Assembly (NCBI RefSeq): GCF_030295765.1
Contig: NZ_AP027292.1
Coordinates: forward strand, 62,001-126,000
DNA: 64,000 bases
Direction: 5' to 3'
Origin: Neptuniibacter halophilus
Lineage (GTDB): Bacteria; Pseudomonadota; Gammaproteobacteria; Pseudomonadales; Balneatricaceae
The notes beneath the pieces are model-generated. The model was given only the letters and a program-made list of their open reading frames with translations. It was not told where the DNA came from and did no database searches. The number at the start of each line of letters is the position of its first letter. The first letter of the stretch is position 1. This document shows positions 54,136-62,533 of the stretch, one piece after another. The position numbers and the translations under genes were made by a program.

Positions 54136-54166
54136 TTGGACGGTTTTTGCCCCCCCTCCATATACT
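54136..54166 (+). promoter_or_regulatory. Promoter of the TRAP transporter operon
   Basis: -10 TATACT (54161-54166) with -35-like TTGGAC (54136-54141), spacer 19, slightly long as in activator-dependent promoters. The expected start is near 54173, giving a leader of about 90 bases before dctP. Confidence 0.55.
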
Positions 54167-54263
54167 GATTGAACGTACTCATAGCGCTGTCGAAGGTCAC
54201 CTTCGGATGATCACAACAGTATTTGAGAGCAACCAAAAGACAACAATAACAAGGGTTACTAGC

Positions 54264-55295
54264 ATGAAGTTTATTGCTAAAAAAATTGCCAAAACCACAC
54301 AGATTGTTACGGTTTCCGCAGCGATTGCTCTGTTTGGCGCAGCCGAAGCCACTGCCAGTGATAACAACTACAAATTCAAACTTGCTCTTGAGTCAGGGGA
54401 CCGTGACTCCGCTCAGGGTAAATCCATGCAGAAATGGGCAGATTTGATCAAACAGAACTCCGATGGCCGCATGAAAGTGAATATTTTCTATCAGGGCGAG
54501 CTGGGTGGTCAGCAGGAGATGTTCGATCAGTTGGTCAAGGGCAACATCGATATGATGGTGACCTGGCCGCAAACCTCTTATGACGAGCGCCTGGCGGTCA
54601 ACTACATTCCGTATCTGACCCTTGGCTGGGATGATGCACTTGCAGCCTACGGCGAGAACGGCTGGCTGAAGAATATCCTCGGCCCGGTCTACAAAGATAT
54701 CGGCCTGAAATATTTCGGCCCTTATCCTGAAGGTTTTGGCGGCATTGCCACCAAAGGTCGCTACGCGACTTCCTTCGAAGCTGCGAAAGGCATGAAAGTA
54801 CGTTCACAGCCGGTATTCCCTCTGCCACAGACCATGAAAGCCATGGGTTTCCAGGCCGTGCCAATCGATTGGGCTGAAGTTTACACCTCTATCCAGACAG
54901 GCGTCGTGGATGGGGACTCCAGCAACGTGATCTACTGGGATTACGAGTACTTCCGTGATCAGCTGAACTACTACGTTCATTCAAAACACAACTTCTCCTC
55001 TTACGCATTGCTGATGAGCGATGAAACCTGGGCTGAGCTTGACGCTGAAGATCGCAAGATCATTGAAGAAAGCGCTCAGGTGATCATTAACGAACAGTTC
55101 AAGGCCGCAAAAGCTGAAGATGAGAAATGGATCAAGGCTGCTCAGGAAGCGGGCATGGAATACATCGTGCCAACCACTGAAGAGATGCAGGCCTGGGTAA
55201 AACGAGTGCGTGACGAAGTATGGCCACAGGCTGAGGAATCCCTCGGCAGTGAGCTCATGGCTAAACTGCGCGCTAACGCCTCTGTACCTCAGTAA
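54264..55295 (+). CDS. TRAP transporter substrate-binding protein (DctP family)
   Basis: A 343-residue periplasmic protein. The ATG at 54264 follows AAGGG and starts a signal peptide (about 29 residues, ending EATA). The DctP fold is clear: SMQKWADLIKQNSDGRMKVNIFYQGELGGQQEMFDQL, then GMKVRSQPVF with the arginine that binds the ligand carboxylate, and GVVDGDSSNVIYW. It captures an organic or amino acid for the DctQM permease. The promoter box shared with the lyase operon suggests the ligand is the compound broken down by those enzymes. Confidence 0.92.
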   Translation: MKFIAKKIAKTTQIVTVSAAIALFGAAEATASDNNYKFKLALESGDRDSAQGKSMQKWADLIKQNSDGRMKVNIFYQGELGGQQEMFDQLVKGNIDMMVTWPQTSYDERLAVNYIPYLTLGWDDALAAYGENGWLKNILGPVYKDIGLKYFGPYPEGFGGIATKGRYATSFEAAKGMKVRSQPVFPLPQTMKAMGFQAVPIDWAEVYTSIQTGVVDGDSSNVIYWDYEYFRDQLNYYVHSKHNFSSYALLMSDETWAELDAEDRKIIEESAQVIINEQFKAAKAEDEKWIKAAQEAGMEYIVPTTEEMQAWVKRVRDEVWPQAEESLGSELMAKLRANASVPQ

Positions 55296-55336
55296 GTCGT
55301 CATTAGTTCTATCCTTATAAAAGCTCTCTGAGCACA

Positions 55337-55364
55337 AACGACCGGCGGAACCCCGTCGGTCGTT
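55337..55364 (+). other. Hairpin between dctP and dctQ
   Basis: AACGACCGGCGG pairs with CCGTCGGTCGTT (11 of 12 pairs) around a 4-base loop. There is no U-run. Such a structure after a binding-protein gene commonly lets it be made in excess over the membrane subunits, by partial termination or 3' end protection. Confidence 0.65.
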
Positions 55365-55387
55365 ACAAGAAAAAAAGCGGGTTACCA

Positions 55388-55891
55388 ATGACTATTCTCC
55401 TCTCCTCCATAAGCACGATTGATCAACTGATCTCCGCGGTGATTAAACCTATCGTTGTGCTGATCAGTTCAGCGATTGCACTGATGCTGACTTACGGCAT
55501 TTTCACCCGGGCGATACTCGATCAACCCGTGTTCGGCCTTGAAGAGCTGGTCCTTATGAGCGCCATGTGGCTCTACATGCTCGGAGCCGTACTGGCTTCC
55601 AGAGATCGCTCTCACCTCTGCGCAGACTTCGTGCAGGTTTTTACCGATAACCAGAAAGTGATCAGCTTTATGCATTTGCTGGCCACTTTTATCTCACTGG
55701 TGATGGCTGGCTTCTTTGCCACCTGGAGCTTTGACCTGATGCAATGGGCCTTTGAAAAGAGCCAGACCACTACGGTGTTTAAACTGCCCTGGTATCTGTC
55801 TCAAAGCAGCCTGTTTGTGGCCAGTGTTTTATTTATCTTTTATCTGATCCGCGACCTGCTCAACGATCTGAATAGCTTTAAAAATGATTAA
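55388..55891 (+). CDS. TRAP transporter small permease subunit (DctQ family)
   Basis: A 167-residue membrane protein with four predicted helices. LMLTYGIFTRAILDQPVFGLEELVLMSAMWLYMLGAVLASRDRSHLCADF is a standard DctQ core, with the glutamate-containing EELV stretch. It pairs with DctM to make the membrane complex. It lies 92 bases downstream of dctP, past a strong hairpin. Confidence 0.9.
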   Translation: MTILLSSISTIDQLISAVIKPIVVLISSAIALMLTYGIFTRAILDQPVFGLEELVLMSAMWLYMLGAVLASRDRSHLCADFVQVFTDNQKVISFMHLLATFISLVMAGFFATWSFDLMQWAFEKSQTTTVFKLPWYLSQSSLFVASVLFIFYLIRDLLNDLNSFKND

Positions 55892-55948
55892 CGACCCACG
55901 GAATAGCGGCGTAGTCAAAATATAAATATAAAGTATTAGGGTTTTATT

Positions 55949-57247
55949 ATGGGTGCTTTAATTGCAATCGCCGCTGTGGTGATATTAATGATGATTGGCG
56001 TACCGGTGGTCTTTTCATTCGCCGCCATGACGCTGATTCTTTCCGTGATGTACGAGGTCGATATCTCGTCTCTGATGACCACCGGCTTCTGGTCGGTTAA
56101 CTCCATCATCCTTCTGGCGCTCCCCCTGTTCATCATGACCGGCTACCTGATGCAGGCCGGTGGACTGGCCGCCCGACTGGTAGAGTTTGTTGAAAATCTG
56201 GTGGGACGCTCACGCAGTGGTATGGGCTCATCCATGGTCTTGGCCTGCGGTGTTTTCGGTGCTATCTCCGGTACCGCCTCCGCCGCCGTAGCCTCAATCG
56301 GTACCATTATGATCGGCCCGATGGAGCGCCATGGATATAGCCGCGAATACACCAGCGCCCTGCTCGGCATCTCCTCATTACTCGGCCTGCTGATTCCTCC
56401 CAGCATTACCATGATTCTGTATGCAGTAGTAACCCGACAGTCCGTAGCCGCCTGCTTTCTGGCAACCATCGGTCCCGGCATTCTGCTGATAATAACGTTG
56501 TGCTTCATGAACTGGCTGAAGATGCGCAATCACCCGGATGAAGCCGCTGAGAAGATGAACATGCGCGAACGCGCCGAAGCAATCGGTGGCAGCTTCTGGA
56601 AAGCGCTGCCCGCACTGATGCTGCCTGTCATCATTCTGGGGGGTATTTACGGTGGTGTATTCACACCGACAGAAGCCGCTGCCGTTGCTGTTGTCTACTC
56701 TGTTCCGGTTGGATTCTTTATCTATAAAGAGCTGGATTTCAAGAAAATGGCAGCCTGCCTGATTAACGCAGCCGCTACCACCGGCGTCATCATGGTCATT
56801 CTGGTATTCTCATTCGTCGCCAGCCGCATCTTCACCTTCGAGCGGGTTCCTCAGGAACTCACTGAGCTGATGATGGATCTGTTCCAGAATAAACTGCTGA
56901 TTCTGCTGGTCGTGAATATCTTCCTGATCCTGCTGGGCATGATTATGGATGATGTCAGTGTCGTTGCGATTATCAGCCCGCTGCTACTGCCCGTGATGGT
57001 GAATATCGGTGTCGATCCGGTTCACTTTGCAGCGATTGTCGGTACCAGTGTGGTCATTGGCTGTAACAGCCCGCCGATGGCGCCAATTCTGTTTATGACC
57101 TGCCGTATCGGTAAAGTAGGTATGTCTCAGGTGATGCGTCCGGCCCTTGGCTTTATGGCATTCGCTGCCCTGCCCGTCATGCTGGTCACTACCTACTGGC
57201 CACCACTGGCGCTTTATCTGCCAAGACTATTTGGTTATATCAACTGA
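55949..57247 (+). CDS. TRAP transporter large permease subunit (DctM family)
   Basis: A 432-residue membrane protein with about 12 helices, the usual DctM length. GVFGAISGTASAAVASIGTIMIGPM and ISSLLGLLIPPSITMILYAV are the conserved re-entrant loop regions. GTPTEAAAVAV-type FTPTEAAAVAVVYS and GCNSPPMAPILF mark the second half. It is the sodium-driven transport subunit. A terminator follows at 57267. Confidence 0.93.
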   Translation: MGALIAIAAVVILMMIGVPVVFSFAAMTLILSVMYEVDISSLMTTGFWSVNSIILLALPLFIMTGYLMQAGGLAARLVEFVENLVGRSRSGMGSSMVLACGVFGAISGTASAAVASIGTIMIGPMERHGYSREYTSALLGISSLLGLLIPPSITMILYAVVTRQSVAACFLATIGPGILLIITLCFMNWLKMRNHPDEAAEKMNMRERAEAIGGSFWKALPALMLPVIILGGIYGGVFTPTEAAAVAVVYSVPVGFFIYKELDFKKMAACLINAAATTGVIMVILVFSFVASRIFTFERVPQELTELMMDLFQNKLLILLVVNIFLILLGMIMDDVSVVAIISPLLLPVMVNIGVDPVHFAAIVGTSVVIGCNSPPMAPILFMTCRIGKVGMSQVMRPALGFMAFAALPVMLVTTYWPPLALYLPRLFGYIN

Positions 57248-57266
57248 GCGAACCATGCTCCCGATC

Positions 57267-57290
57267 AAACAGGGCTTTATGCCCTGTTTT
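57267..57290 (+). terminator. Terminator after the TRAP operon
   Basis: Perfect 9-bp stem AAACAGGGC-tttat-GCCCTGTTT, followed by another T and then CGC. It lies 20 bases past the dctM stop and separates the TRAP genes from azlC. Confidence 0.8.
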
Positions 57291-57310
57291 CGCATGTTCG
57301 AGGTAGCGAT

Positions 57311-57997
57311 ATGAAACCGCTGACTAAGCAATTCTGGCTGGGCGTAAAAGATCTGATGCCTCTGGTATCCGGAATCCTGCCCTTCGGGCTCATCGCCGGT
57401 GCTACCGGCGTTTCACTGGGCATGACCCCGGAAATGATCATGGGCATGACCCTTTTATTCTTCGCGGGTTCCGCGCAACTGGCCAGCTACAGTCTTATTC
57501 AGGATAACGCGCCCTTCCTGATCATACTGCTGACAGTCATCGTTATAAATTTACGCTTCGCTATCTATAGCGCCAGCTTCTCCGGACTGATCGGCCCTCT
57601 GCGAAAACGCTATCGTTTCCCACTGGCCTATATGCTCTCCGATCAGGTTTATGGTCTCTGTCAGCGCCCGGAACAGGTGGAAAAAACAGCACCTGAACGG
57701 CTTTTCTATCTCAGCGGTGTAGCCAGCTCTATGCTGCTGGCCTGGATTGGTTCTGTCGCGCTCGGCATCGTTTTGGGCTCGGAAATTCCACCGAGCTGGT
57801 CCCTTGAATTTACTATCCCACTGGCCTTTCTCACGATGCTGGTCGGCACCATCAGTAACCGACGAATGCTGCTGGCAGCCATCATCTCGGCCAGCGCAGC
57901 CATTATCTTTTACGCCTTACCTTACAACCTGGGCTTTCTGATTGCTGTCGGCTGTGGCGTCCTCAGCGGCTACCTGATTCGCCCAAGTCACCCATAA
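57311..57997 (+). CDS. azlC: AzlC-family branched-chain amino acid exporter subunit
   Basis: A 228-residue membrane protein after GAGGT. SGILPFGLIAGATGVSLGMTPEMIMGMTLLFFAGSAQLASYSLI is the AzlC/YgaZ signature, and INLRFAIYSASFSGLIGPLRKRY follows. With AzlD it forms a two-component exporter of valine-type or other amino acids in known cases. It lies just behind the TRAP operon terminator and may be expressed by readthrough or its own promoter. A role in expelling amino acid by-products of the upstream pathway is possible. Confidence 0.9.
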   Translation: MKPLTKQFWLGVKDLMPLVSGILPFGLIAGATGVSLGMTPEMIMGMTLLFFAGSAQLASYSLIQDNAPFLIILLTVIVINLRFAIYSASFSGLIGPLRKRYRFPLAYMLSDQVYGLCQRPEQVEKTAPERLFYLSGVASSMLLAWIGSVALGIVLGSEIPPSWSLEFTIPLAFLTMLVGTISNRRMLLAAIISASAAIIFYALPYNLGFLIAVGCGVLSGYLIRPSHP

Positions 57998-58010
57998 TGG
58001 ATCAATGACC

Positions 58011-58337
58011 ATGAACACGACTGAGCTCTGGTTTCTCTTTGCCGCTGTTGGTCTGGCAACTTTTCTGGTCAGGCTTTCTTTTATTCAGTTTCATGCCAGA
58101 ACCGATACCCTGATCCAACGCTATCGGCACGTTTTAAGCCTGCTACCTGCTGTGATTCTGGCCGCGCTCTGCGCGCCCTCTCTCCTGTTCAGCAGACCCA
58201 TAGCAGAGTTTTCGATCAGCGCTGAACAACTGGCAGCGGCGACGGTAACAATAGTGATCGCCAGGTTTTCACGCAGTGTACTCTGGCCTGTGGCCGGAGG
58301 GATGCTGACGCTCTGGATGCTCAACAGCATCGGTTAA
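58011..58337 (+). CDS. azlD: AzlD-family exporter small subunit
   Basis: A 108-residue membrane protein with about four helices; the ATG at 58011 has GGA at a proper distance, while the one at 58005 is too close. LWFLFAAVGLATFLVRLSFIQF at the N-terminus and YRHVLSLLPAVILAALCAPSLLF are AzlD features. It lies 13 bases after azlC, the normal pairing. Confidence 0.88.
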   Translation: MNTTELWFLFAAVGLATFLVRLSFIQFHARTDTLIQRYRHVLSLLPAVILAALCAPSLLFSRPIAEFSISAEQLAAATVTIVIARFSRSVLWPVAGGMLTLWMLNSIG

Positions 58338-58470
58338 GGCACACAGATCCGCCCAACTTATGTCTATACTGCATTTCATAATCCGTGCTGCGGTAATGCG
58401 GTATTGCCAATCAGTACCCAGTGTATTCCGGTTTAATCGGATACTCCCGGGAAACGAGTTAAGCGCTGCG

Positions 58471-59259
58471 ATGAGTCAGTTCCCAGTCCACCTTGCGGGT
58501 AAGATCAGGCGGGCCTGCGCAATCGCGCTGACCTGCCTTCTGTTAACCCCTGCTGTTTATGCAGGTGATAACACTCTGCGCCTGACGGCCAATGAATGGC
58601 CGCCCTACACATCCGCCCGGATTCAGGGTGGGGGTCTGGTTGTAGAACTGATCTCAGCCGCTTTTAAACGGCAGGGTATCAACACCCGCTGGGAGATAAT
58701 TCCATGGAACAGAGCCCTGCGCGAGGTTGCGTTTAACCAGTTAGACGGCATGCCCGCCTGGTATAGCAGTGAGCGTGCCCGAAAGTTTCTCTACAGTGAT
58801 CCGATCCTGCTGAATAAGATTGTGCTGGTAAAACGGAAAGACCGGGTATTTTCCTGGAACACCATTGAAGATCTGACCCCTTACACATTTGTACTCCTCA
58901 GAGGCGGTGTTCACTCCGAAGAGTTTGATCACTCAGACAAGATCACCAGGCGGTATGTCTCAGAGGAGGAAAGTGCAATAAAAATGGTCGCAGAAGGCAG
59001 AGTAGATCTCACCATCAGAGACGCCGGCATGCTGAACTACTCTCTGCAAGGGCCTCTGCAGGAGTACCAGGACAAAGTAGAGATGGTAACTCCCGCCCTC
59101 AGCTACAACCATCTGTATTTTATGGTCTCCCGGAACCACCCCAGAGCTACAGAGATTATCGACACCTTCAACAAGGGGCTGAAAACCATCAAACTGGATG
59201 GCACGATGACGTCCCTGAAACAACAGTATGGTTTTTCACCCGATCAGGCAGTGGAGTAA
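58471..59259 (+). CDS. Periplasmic amino-acid-type solute-binding protein (SBP_bac_3)
   Basis: A 262-residue protein. The start at 58471 gives a signal peptide (IRRACAIALTCLLLTPAVYAG); the frame is open to 58360 but the extra part is not signal-like. Mature features are LTANEWPPYTS, the GGGLVVELISAAFKRQGI segment, MPAWYSSERARKFLYSDPI and ESAIKMVAEGRVDLTI. There are no transport partners. A chemoreceptor gene follows 141 bases later, so the protein may present a ligand to it, or belong to an uncharacterised signalling module. Its relative at 9.7 kb precedes a c-di-GMP enzyme. Confidence 0.85.
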   Translation: MSQFPVHLAGKIRRACAIALTCLLLTPAVYAGDNTLRLTANEWPPYTSARIQGGGLVVELISAAFKRQGINTRWEIIPWNRALREVAFNQLDGMPAWYSSERARKFLYSDPILLNKIVLVKRKDRVFSWNTIEDLTPYTFVLLRGGVHSEEFDHSDKITRRYVSEEESAIKMVAEGRVDLTIRDAGMLNYSLQGPLQEYQDKVEMVTPALSYNHLYFMVSRNHPRATEIIDTFNKGLKTIKLDGTMTSLKQQYGFSPDQAVE

Positions 59260-59400
59260 AAAGGACTTCGACGGTAAACGCTTAAGCGGCTTGTCGTAAT
59301 AATAAAAAATGCCGCCGTATGCCAGACAATCGTTTTGGCCAATTCCCATAAAATATCTGAGCATCATAACGCCTCACAATCATAACAAGATGGTAGTTGT

Positions 59401-61254
59401 ATGCCCGGTATCAATCTCAGCTTCAAGCACAAACTTCTGCTCGCCATTGGCTTGACCTTTATAGGCTATTTATCACTGTCTACCCTTTCGGTTTCCTCAC
59501 TGGCCTCGCTCAGTGAAACATCCGAAGATATTGACCAGTTAAATCAGCAACAAACCATTCTTAACCAGCTCCATCTGGAAATCCTCAAACTTTCAGCAGA
59601 AGATGACAGCCCGAAAAATATGCAGGCAATCAACGGGCTTGAGCAGAAATATTCTGATTTATTTGCACAGTATTCGATTCCCGAAGAGAGTCAGGCATCC
59701 ATGATGCCGTTACTCAGTAGCTGGATCACCAGCAAACAGGATGCTGCCCTGATACTGCAACAACTCGGTGATCTGGAGACCCGGGGCGAACTTTATAACT
59801 ACAACCAGAAACTGCTGACATTAGAGCAATCACTCTTCAGTGTTTACCGTAAGACATTTAAAGCCTTCCATCTGGCGGTACTTGAGATGATTCAGACTGG
59901 CAGCCTTAAAAGTCAGGATGCAATCCAGTCTGAACTGGCTGAGTTAAACCGTCTGGTCGTAGAAAAAGATATGACGGATTATCTCGGCGAGCCGCTGGCC
60001 GCAGTAGAAGCCACTTTAAAGCCGCTGATCCTGCGTTACCAGCAACTAGAAATACTGTCAGTGGCTATGCAGCAAACCCGGGCTCAGTTAATCCAGCAGA
60101 TCAGTGCAGAGAAGCAATCCTTAAATACCAAATTATCCGACGCAAGAGCTGTGGCTCAACAGAACGGTCAGGTCGTTATTCAACAGATTATTCTTTGCGG
60201 GGTTATTGTTTCATTGCTGGTTCTGGGGCTTCTTCTGTTCACCTGGCTGCAGGCTAACCGCACCCTCAGCCAGACCGTCGGTTCTTTACAAAAAGTTTCC
60301 TCAGGCGATCTGAGTATTAAGCTCAACGTCAATCAGCAGAGAAACGATGAGTTTGACCAGTTAGGCTTAGCCGTGAACCTGCTGACGCAAAACCTCTCCG
60401 ATATGTTCAGCAAGATAACCAAAGGCAGTAATCAGGTTCAGCAGATGACTCACCAGCTACAGGCCACGCTGAGCAGCCTTACGGAGAGAAATATCGATGC
60501 AGGCCTGCAGGCGCAAACTGTCGCTGCCGCCGTTGAGCAGATCACAACAACGACTGCTCAGATGGCGTCTGAAACATCCGCCGCACAAAAACAGGCGACT
60601 CAGGCCAGAGATACCGCAGAGAACAGCAAAGCGGTAGTCACAGACGCGCTCAGCTCACTGGACCAGATTGGTCAGGTATTCACTGAACTTAATCATTGTG
60701 CAGGTGAGCTCGATAGCGCATCGAGTAAAGTGGACGGCGTGACCGACATGATCAACGGCTTAGCCGAGCAAACCAACCTTCTGGCACTCAATGCCGCGAT
60801 AGAAGCCGCACGTGCGGGTGAAGCCGGGCGAGGCTTTTCGGTTGTCGCTGACGAAGTAAGAGCACTGGCGGAAAAAACAGTAAAGGCCACCAGCGATATC
60901 AACCAGATCGTTCAGGCCATGAAAATGCAGCTCACCTCACTTATGACCACTATGGATCAGGGCGCCAGCCGGGTCACCGAAAGCCTGCAATTGGGAGATC
61001 AGGCAGCCGGGGAGATTAACAACATCAGCAATCTGATTGTGCAGGTTTCAGAAACCAACAACCGGTTAGCGATTGGTATCGAGGAAGTCGCACAGACATC
61101 ACATGAAATAAACCAGAACATGACGAAAGTGGCTGATACGGTCGAACAGAACATAGGGCTCAGCCGTGAAGTTCTGGATTTTTCAGGCAGCGTGACCACG
61201 CTGAGCGCCGAGCAGGAAACAATTTGCCGGCAATTCCGAACGGAATCTGACTGA
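59401..61254 (+). CDS. Methyl-accepting chemotaxis protein
   Basis: A 617-residue chemoreceptor. A membrane helix (about 10-30) and a long helical periplasmic sensor domain (about 31-255) lead to a second helix (about 258-285). A HAMP domain follows ([24 protein letters not shown]). The cytoplasmic coiled coil has the highly conserved tip [20 protein letters not shown] followed by [15 protein letters not shown]. There is no C-terminal pentapeptide for CheR tethering. The sensor domain is long and helical, in the size range of helical-bimodular ligand domains. Attractant unknown; the adjacent binding protein is a candidate partner. Confidence 0.93.
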   Translation: MPGINLSFKHKLLLAIGLTFIGYLSLSTLSVSSLASLSETSEDIDQLNQQQTILNQLHLEILKLSAEDDSPKNMQAINGLEQKYSDLFAQYSIPEESQASMMPLLSSWITSKQDAALILQQLGDLETRGELYNYNQKLLTLEQSLFSVYRKTFKAFHLAVLEMIQTGSLKSQDAIQSELAELNRLVVEKDMTDYLGEPLAAVEATLKPLILRYQQLEILSVAMQQTRAQLIQQISAEKQSLNTKLSDARAVAQQNGQVVIQQIILCGVIVSLLVLGLLLFTWLQANRTLSQTVGSLQKVSSGDLSIKLNVNQQRNDEFDQLGLAVNLLTQNLSDMFSKITKGSNQVQQMTHQLQATLSSLTERNIDAGLQAQTVAAAVEQITTTTAQMASETSAAQKQATQARDTAENSKAVVTDALSSLDQIGQVFTELNHCAGELDSASSKVDGVTDMINGLAEQTNLLALNAAIEAARAGEAGRGFSVVADEVRALAEKTVKATSDINQIVQAMKMQLTSLMTTMDQGASRVTESLQLGDQAAGEINNISNLIVQVSETNNRLAIGIEEVAQTSHEINQNMTKVADTVEQNIGLSREVLDFSGSVTTLSAEQETICRQFRTESD

Positions 61255-61308
61255 GGAAAGCTAAAGAAAGCCAGCTTCGGACAAGCACCGGTCATCCCTT
61301 GATCTGTC

Positions 61309-61364
61309 GGCCACGCTGACTGTAAAGAAACTGCTTTTCAGCTCAGCGTTACAGAAGCGTGGCC
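61309..61364. terminator. Long inverted repeat between chemoreceptor and DsbA-fold isomerase
   Basis: GGCCACGC pairs with GCGTGGCC, continued inside by CTGTAA/TTACAG after a small mismatch, with a 23-base loop. It lies between convergent genes and probably ends both transcripts, though no U-run is present. Confidence 0.5.
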
Positions 61365-61371
61365 GCACTTC

Positions 61372-61986
61372 TCAATCCGCTTGGGTATGCAGACTCTGCA
61401 GTGTATCTGCTAATAATTCCAGACGATCCTGCCCCCAGAACTGTTCGCCATCCAGCACATAGGCAGGTACGCCGAGTACCTCTTTGGCTATCGCATCTTG
61501 CGTGTTTTCCCGGTAAACCGCGTCCACCTCAGAGGAATCTGCTTGCAGCAGTATCTCCTCACTTTCCATGTTTAATGCATCCAGAAGCGCACGGATTACC
61601 TCCGGGTCGGCAATATTTTTCTGTTCTGCCCAACACGCGGCGAGTGCGCGCCCAAGAAACGCACCAGCGTCCTCGCCGGCGAGCTGCAGTGCAATCACAC
61701 ATTTATCGGCAAGACTGGGATCCACCGGGAAATAAGCCGGATGTAAATGGACCGGCAAGCCCCTTTTCCGTGCCCAACGACCGATCTCCAGCAAACGATA
61801 GTTCTGCCGGGCCTTGGGTCGCTCCTTAAGCGGAAGCGCGCCCGATTCGGCAAAGATCTGAGGCACGATAACAGGCTTATAAAGTATCCGGGCATGAAAA
61901 CTGCCCGCCAGTTCCAGCAAACGCGTATGACCCAAATAGGTAAACGGAGAGAGGCTGGTACAGTAGTAGTCTATTTGCCTGTTCAT
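61372..61986 (-). CDS. 2-hydroxychromene-2-carboxylate isomerase family protein (DsbA fold)
   Basis: A 204-residue protein; the start at 61986 follows GGGGA. IDYYCTSLSPFTYLGHTRLLELA carries the serine at the DsbA-like active-site position used by glutathione-dependent isomerases (kappa-class GST relatives). The ending LGVPAYVLDGEQFWGQDRLELL is the conserved cis-proline and C-terminal motif. Known members isomerise aromatic breakdown intermediates. No aromatic genes are near, so the substrate is open. Cytosolic. Confidence 0.87.
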   Translation of the reverse strand: MNRQIDYYCTSLSPFTYLGHTRLLELAGSFHARILYKPVIVPQIFAESGALPLKERPKARQNYRLLEIGRWARKRGLPVHLHPAYFPVDPSLADKCVIALQLAGEDAGAFLGRALAACWAEQKNIADPEVIRALLDALNMESEEILLQADSSEVDAVYRENTQDAIAKEVLGVPAYVLDGEQFWGQDRLELLADTLQSLHTQAD

Positions 61987-62533
61987 GTCGGACGTCCCCG
62001 GTAGCATTATCACTAAGCAGATGAAAAGATTTGCCAGATTAATAGCATATCAGTGCAGGGCGTGAAAGCGGATCAGGATTATTCCGGGCCCGGCTACGCG
62101 GTCACAGTCACCGCAATAGCGGATAGTGTGAGGCTGCTGTTCAACTAATCCCGGTAAACAGCAGCCGTCTGATTGCCAGCCTGATTATTCCCTACGTTGA
62201 AGGATATACCCTGACCGCTAAAGCCTTGCCCATCGATATTGAAGCGATCAATACCATGCTTGTGGCGACGGTCGTTGACATATTTTCGAATCAAACAAGA
62301 ACATAACAATTGAGTATGAATCACCTGCAACGCTATAGGCACAGAGCAAGCGCTTTTCATATCGGTTCTTTTACCCTAACGGGGAACAATTCAGTATTGC
62401 CTTAGACTGCATAGGATCTGACCAAGGTACTGAGCACTGAATTAAAGCCTATACATTAGGATTAAGGCCTAATAATAGTCATATCTTAATCAACAAGCTT
62501 TCTTCAATTCGCAAGAAACGGAGATACTCCACA
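61987..62533. other. 547-bp gap before the HI0933-family gene
   Basis: No supportable gene. A 71-codon minus-strand frame (62145-62360) ends in a Gly/Asn/Gln-rich stretch (GQGISFNVGNNQAGNQ) that looks protein-like, but it has no ribosome site or recognised family; it may be a gene relic. The right third is A/T-rich. No tRNA or repeat was seen. Confidence 0.4.

Larger units (their letters stand above)
53771..54263. other. 493-bp regulatory region between FAD oxidoreductase and TRAP operon
   Basis: No gene. From left to right: a perfect stem AAGCCGGCC-gct-GGCCGGCTT (53781-53801), probably the end of the enzyme operon; a set of four GTTTTCA/TGAAAAC half-sites (54012-54064); the LysR-type box (54099-54113); a promoter (54136-54166); and a small palindrome CGAAGGT-c-ACCTTCG (54191-54205) in the leader. 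Confidence 0.6.
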
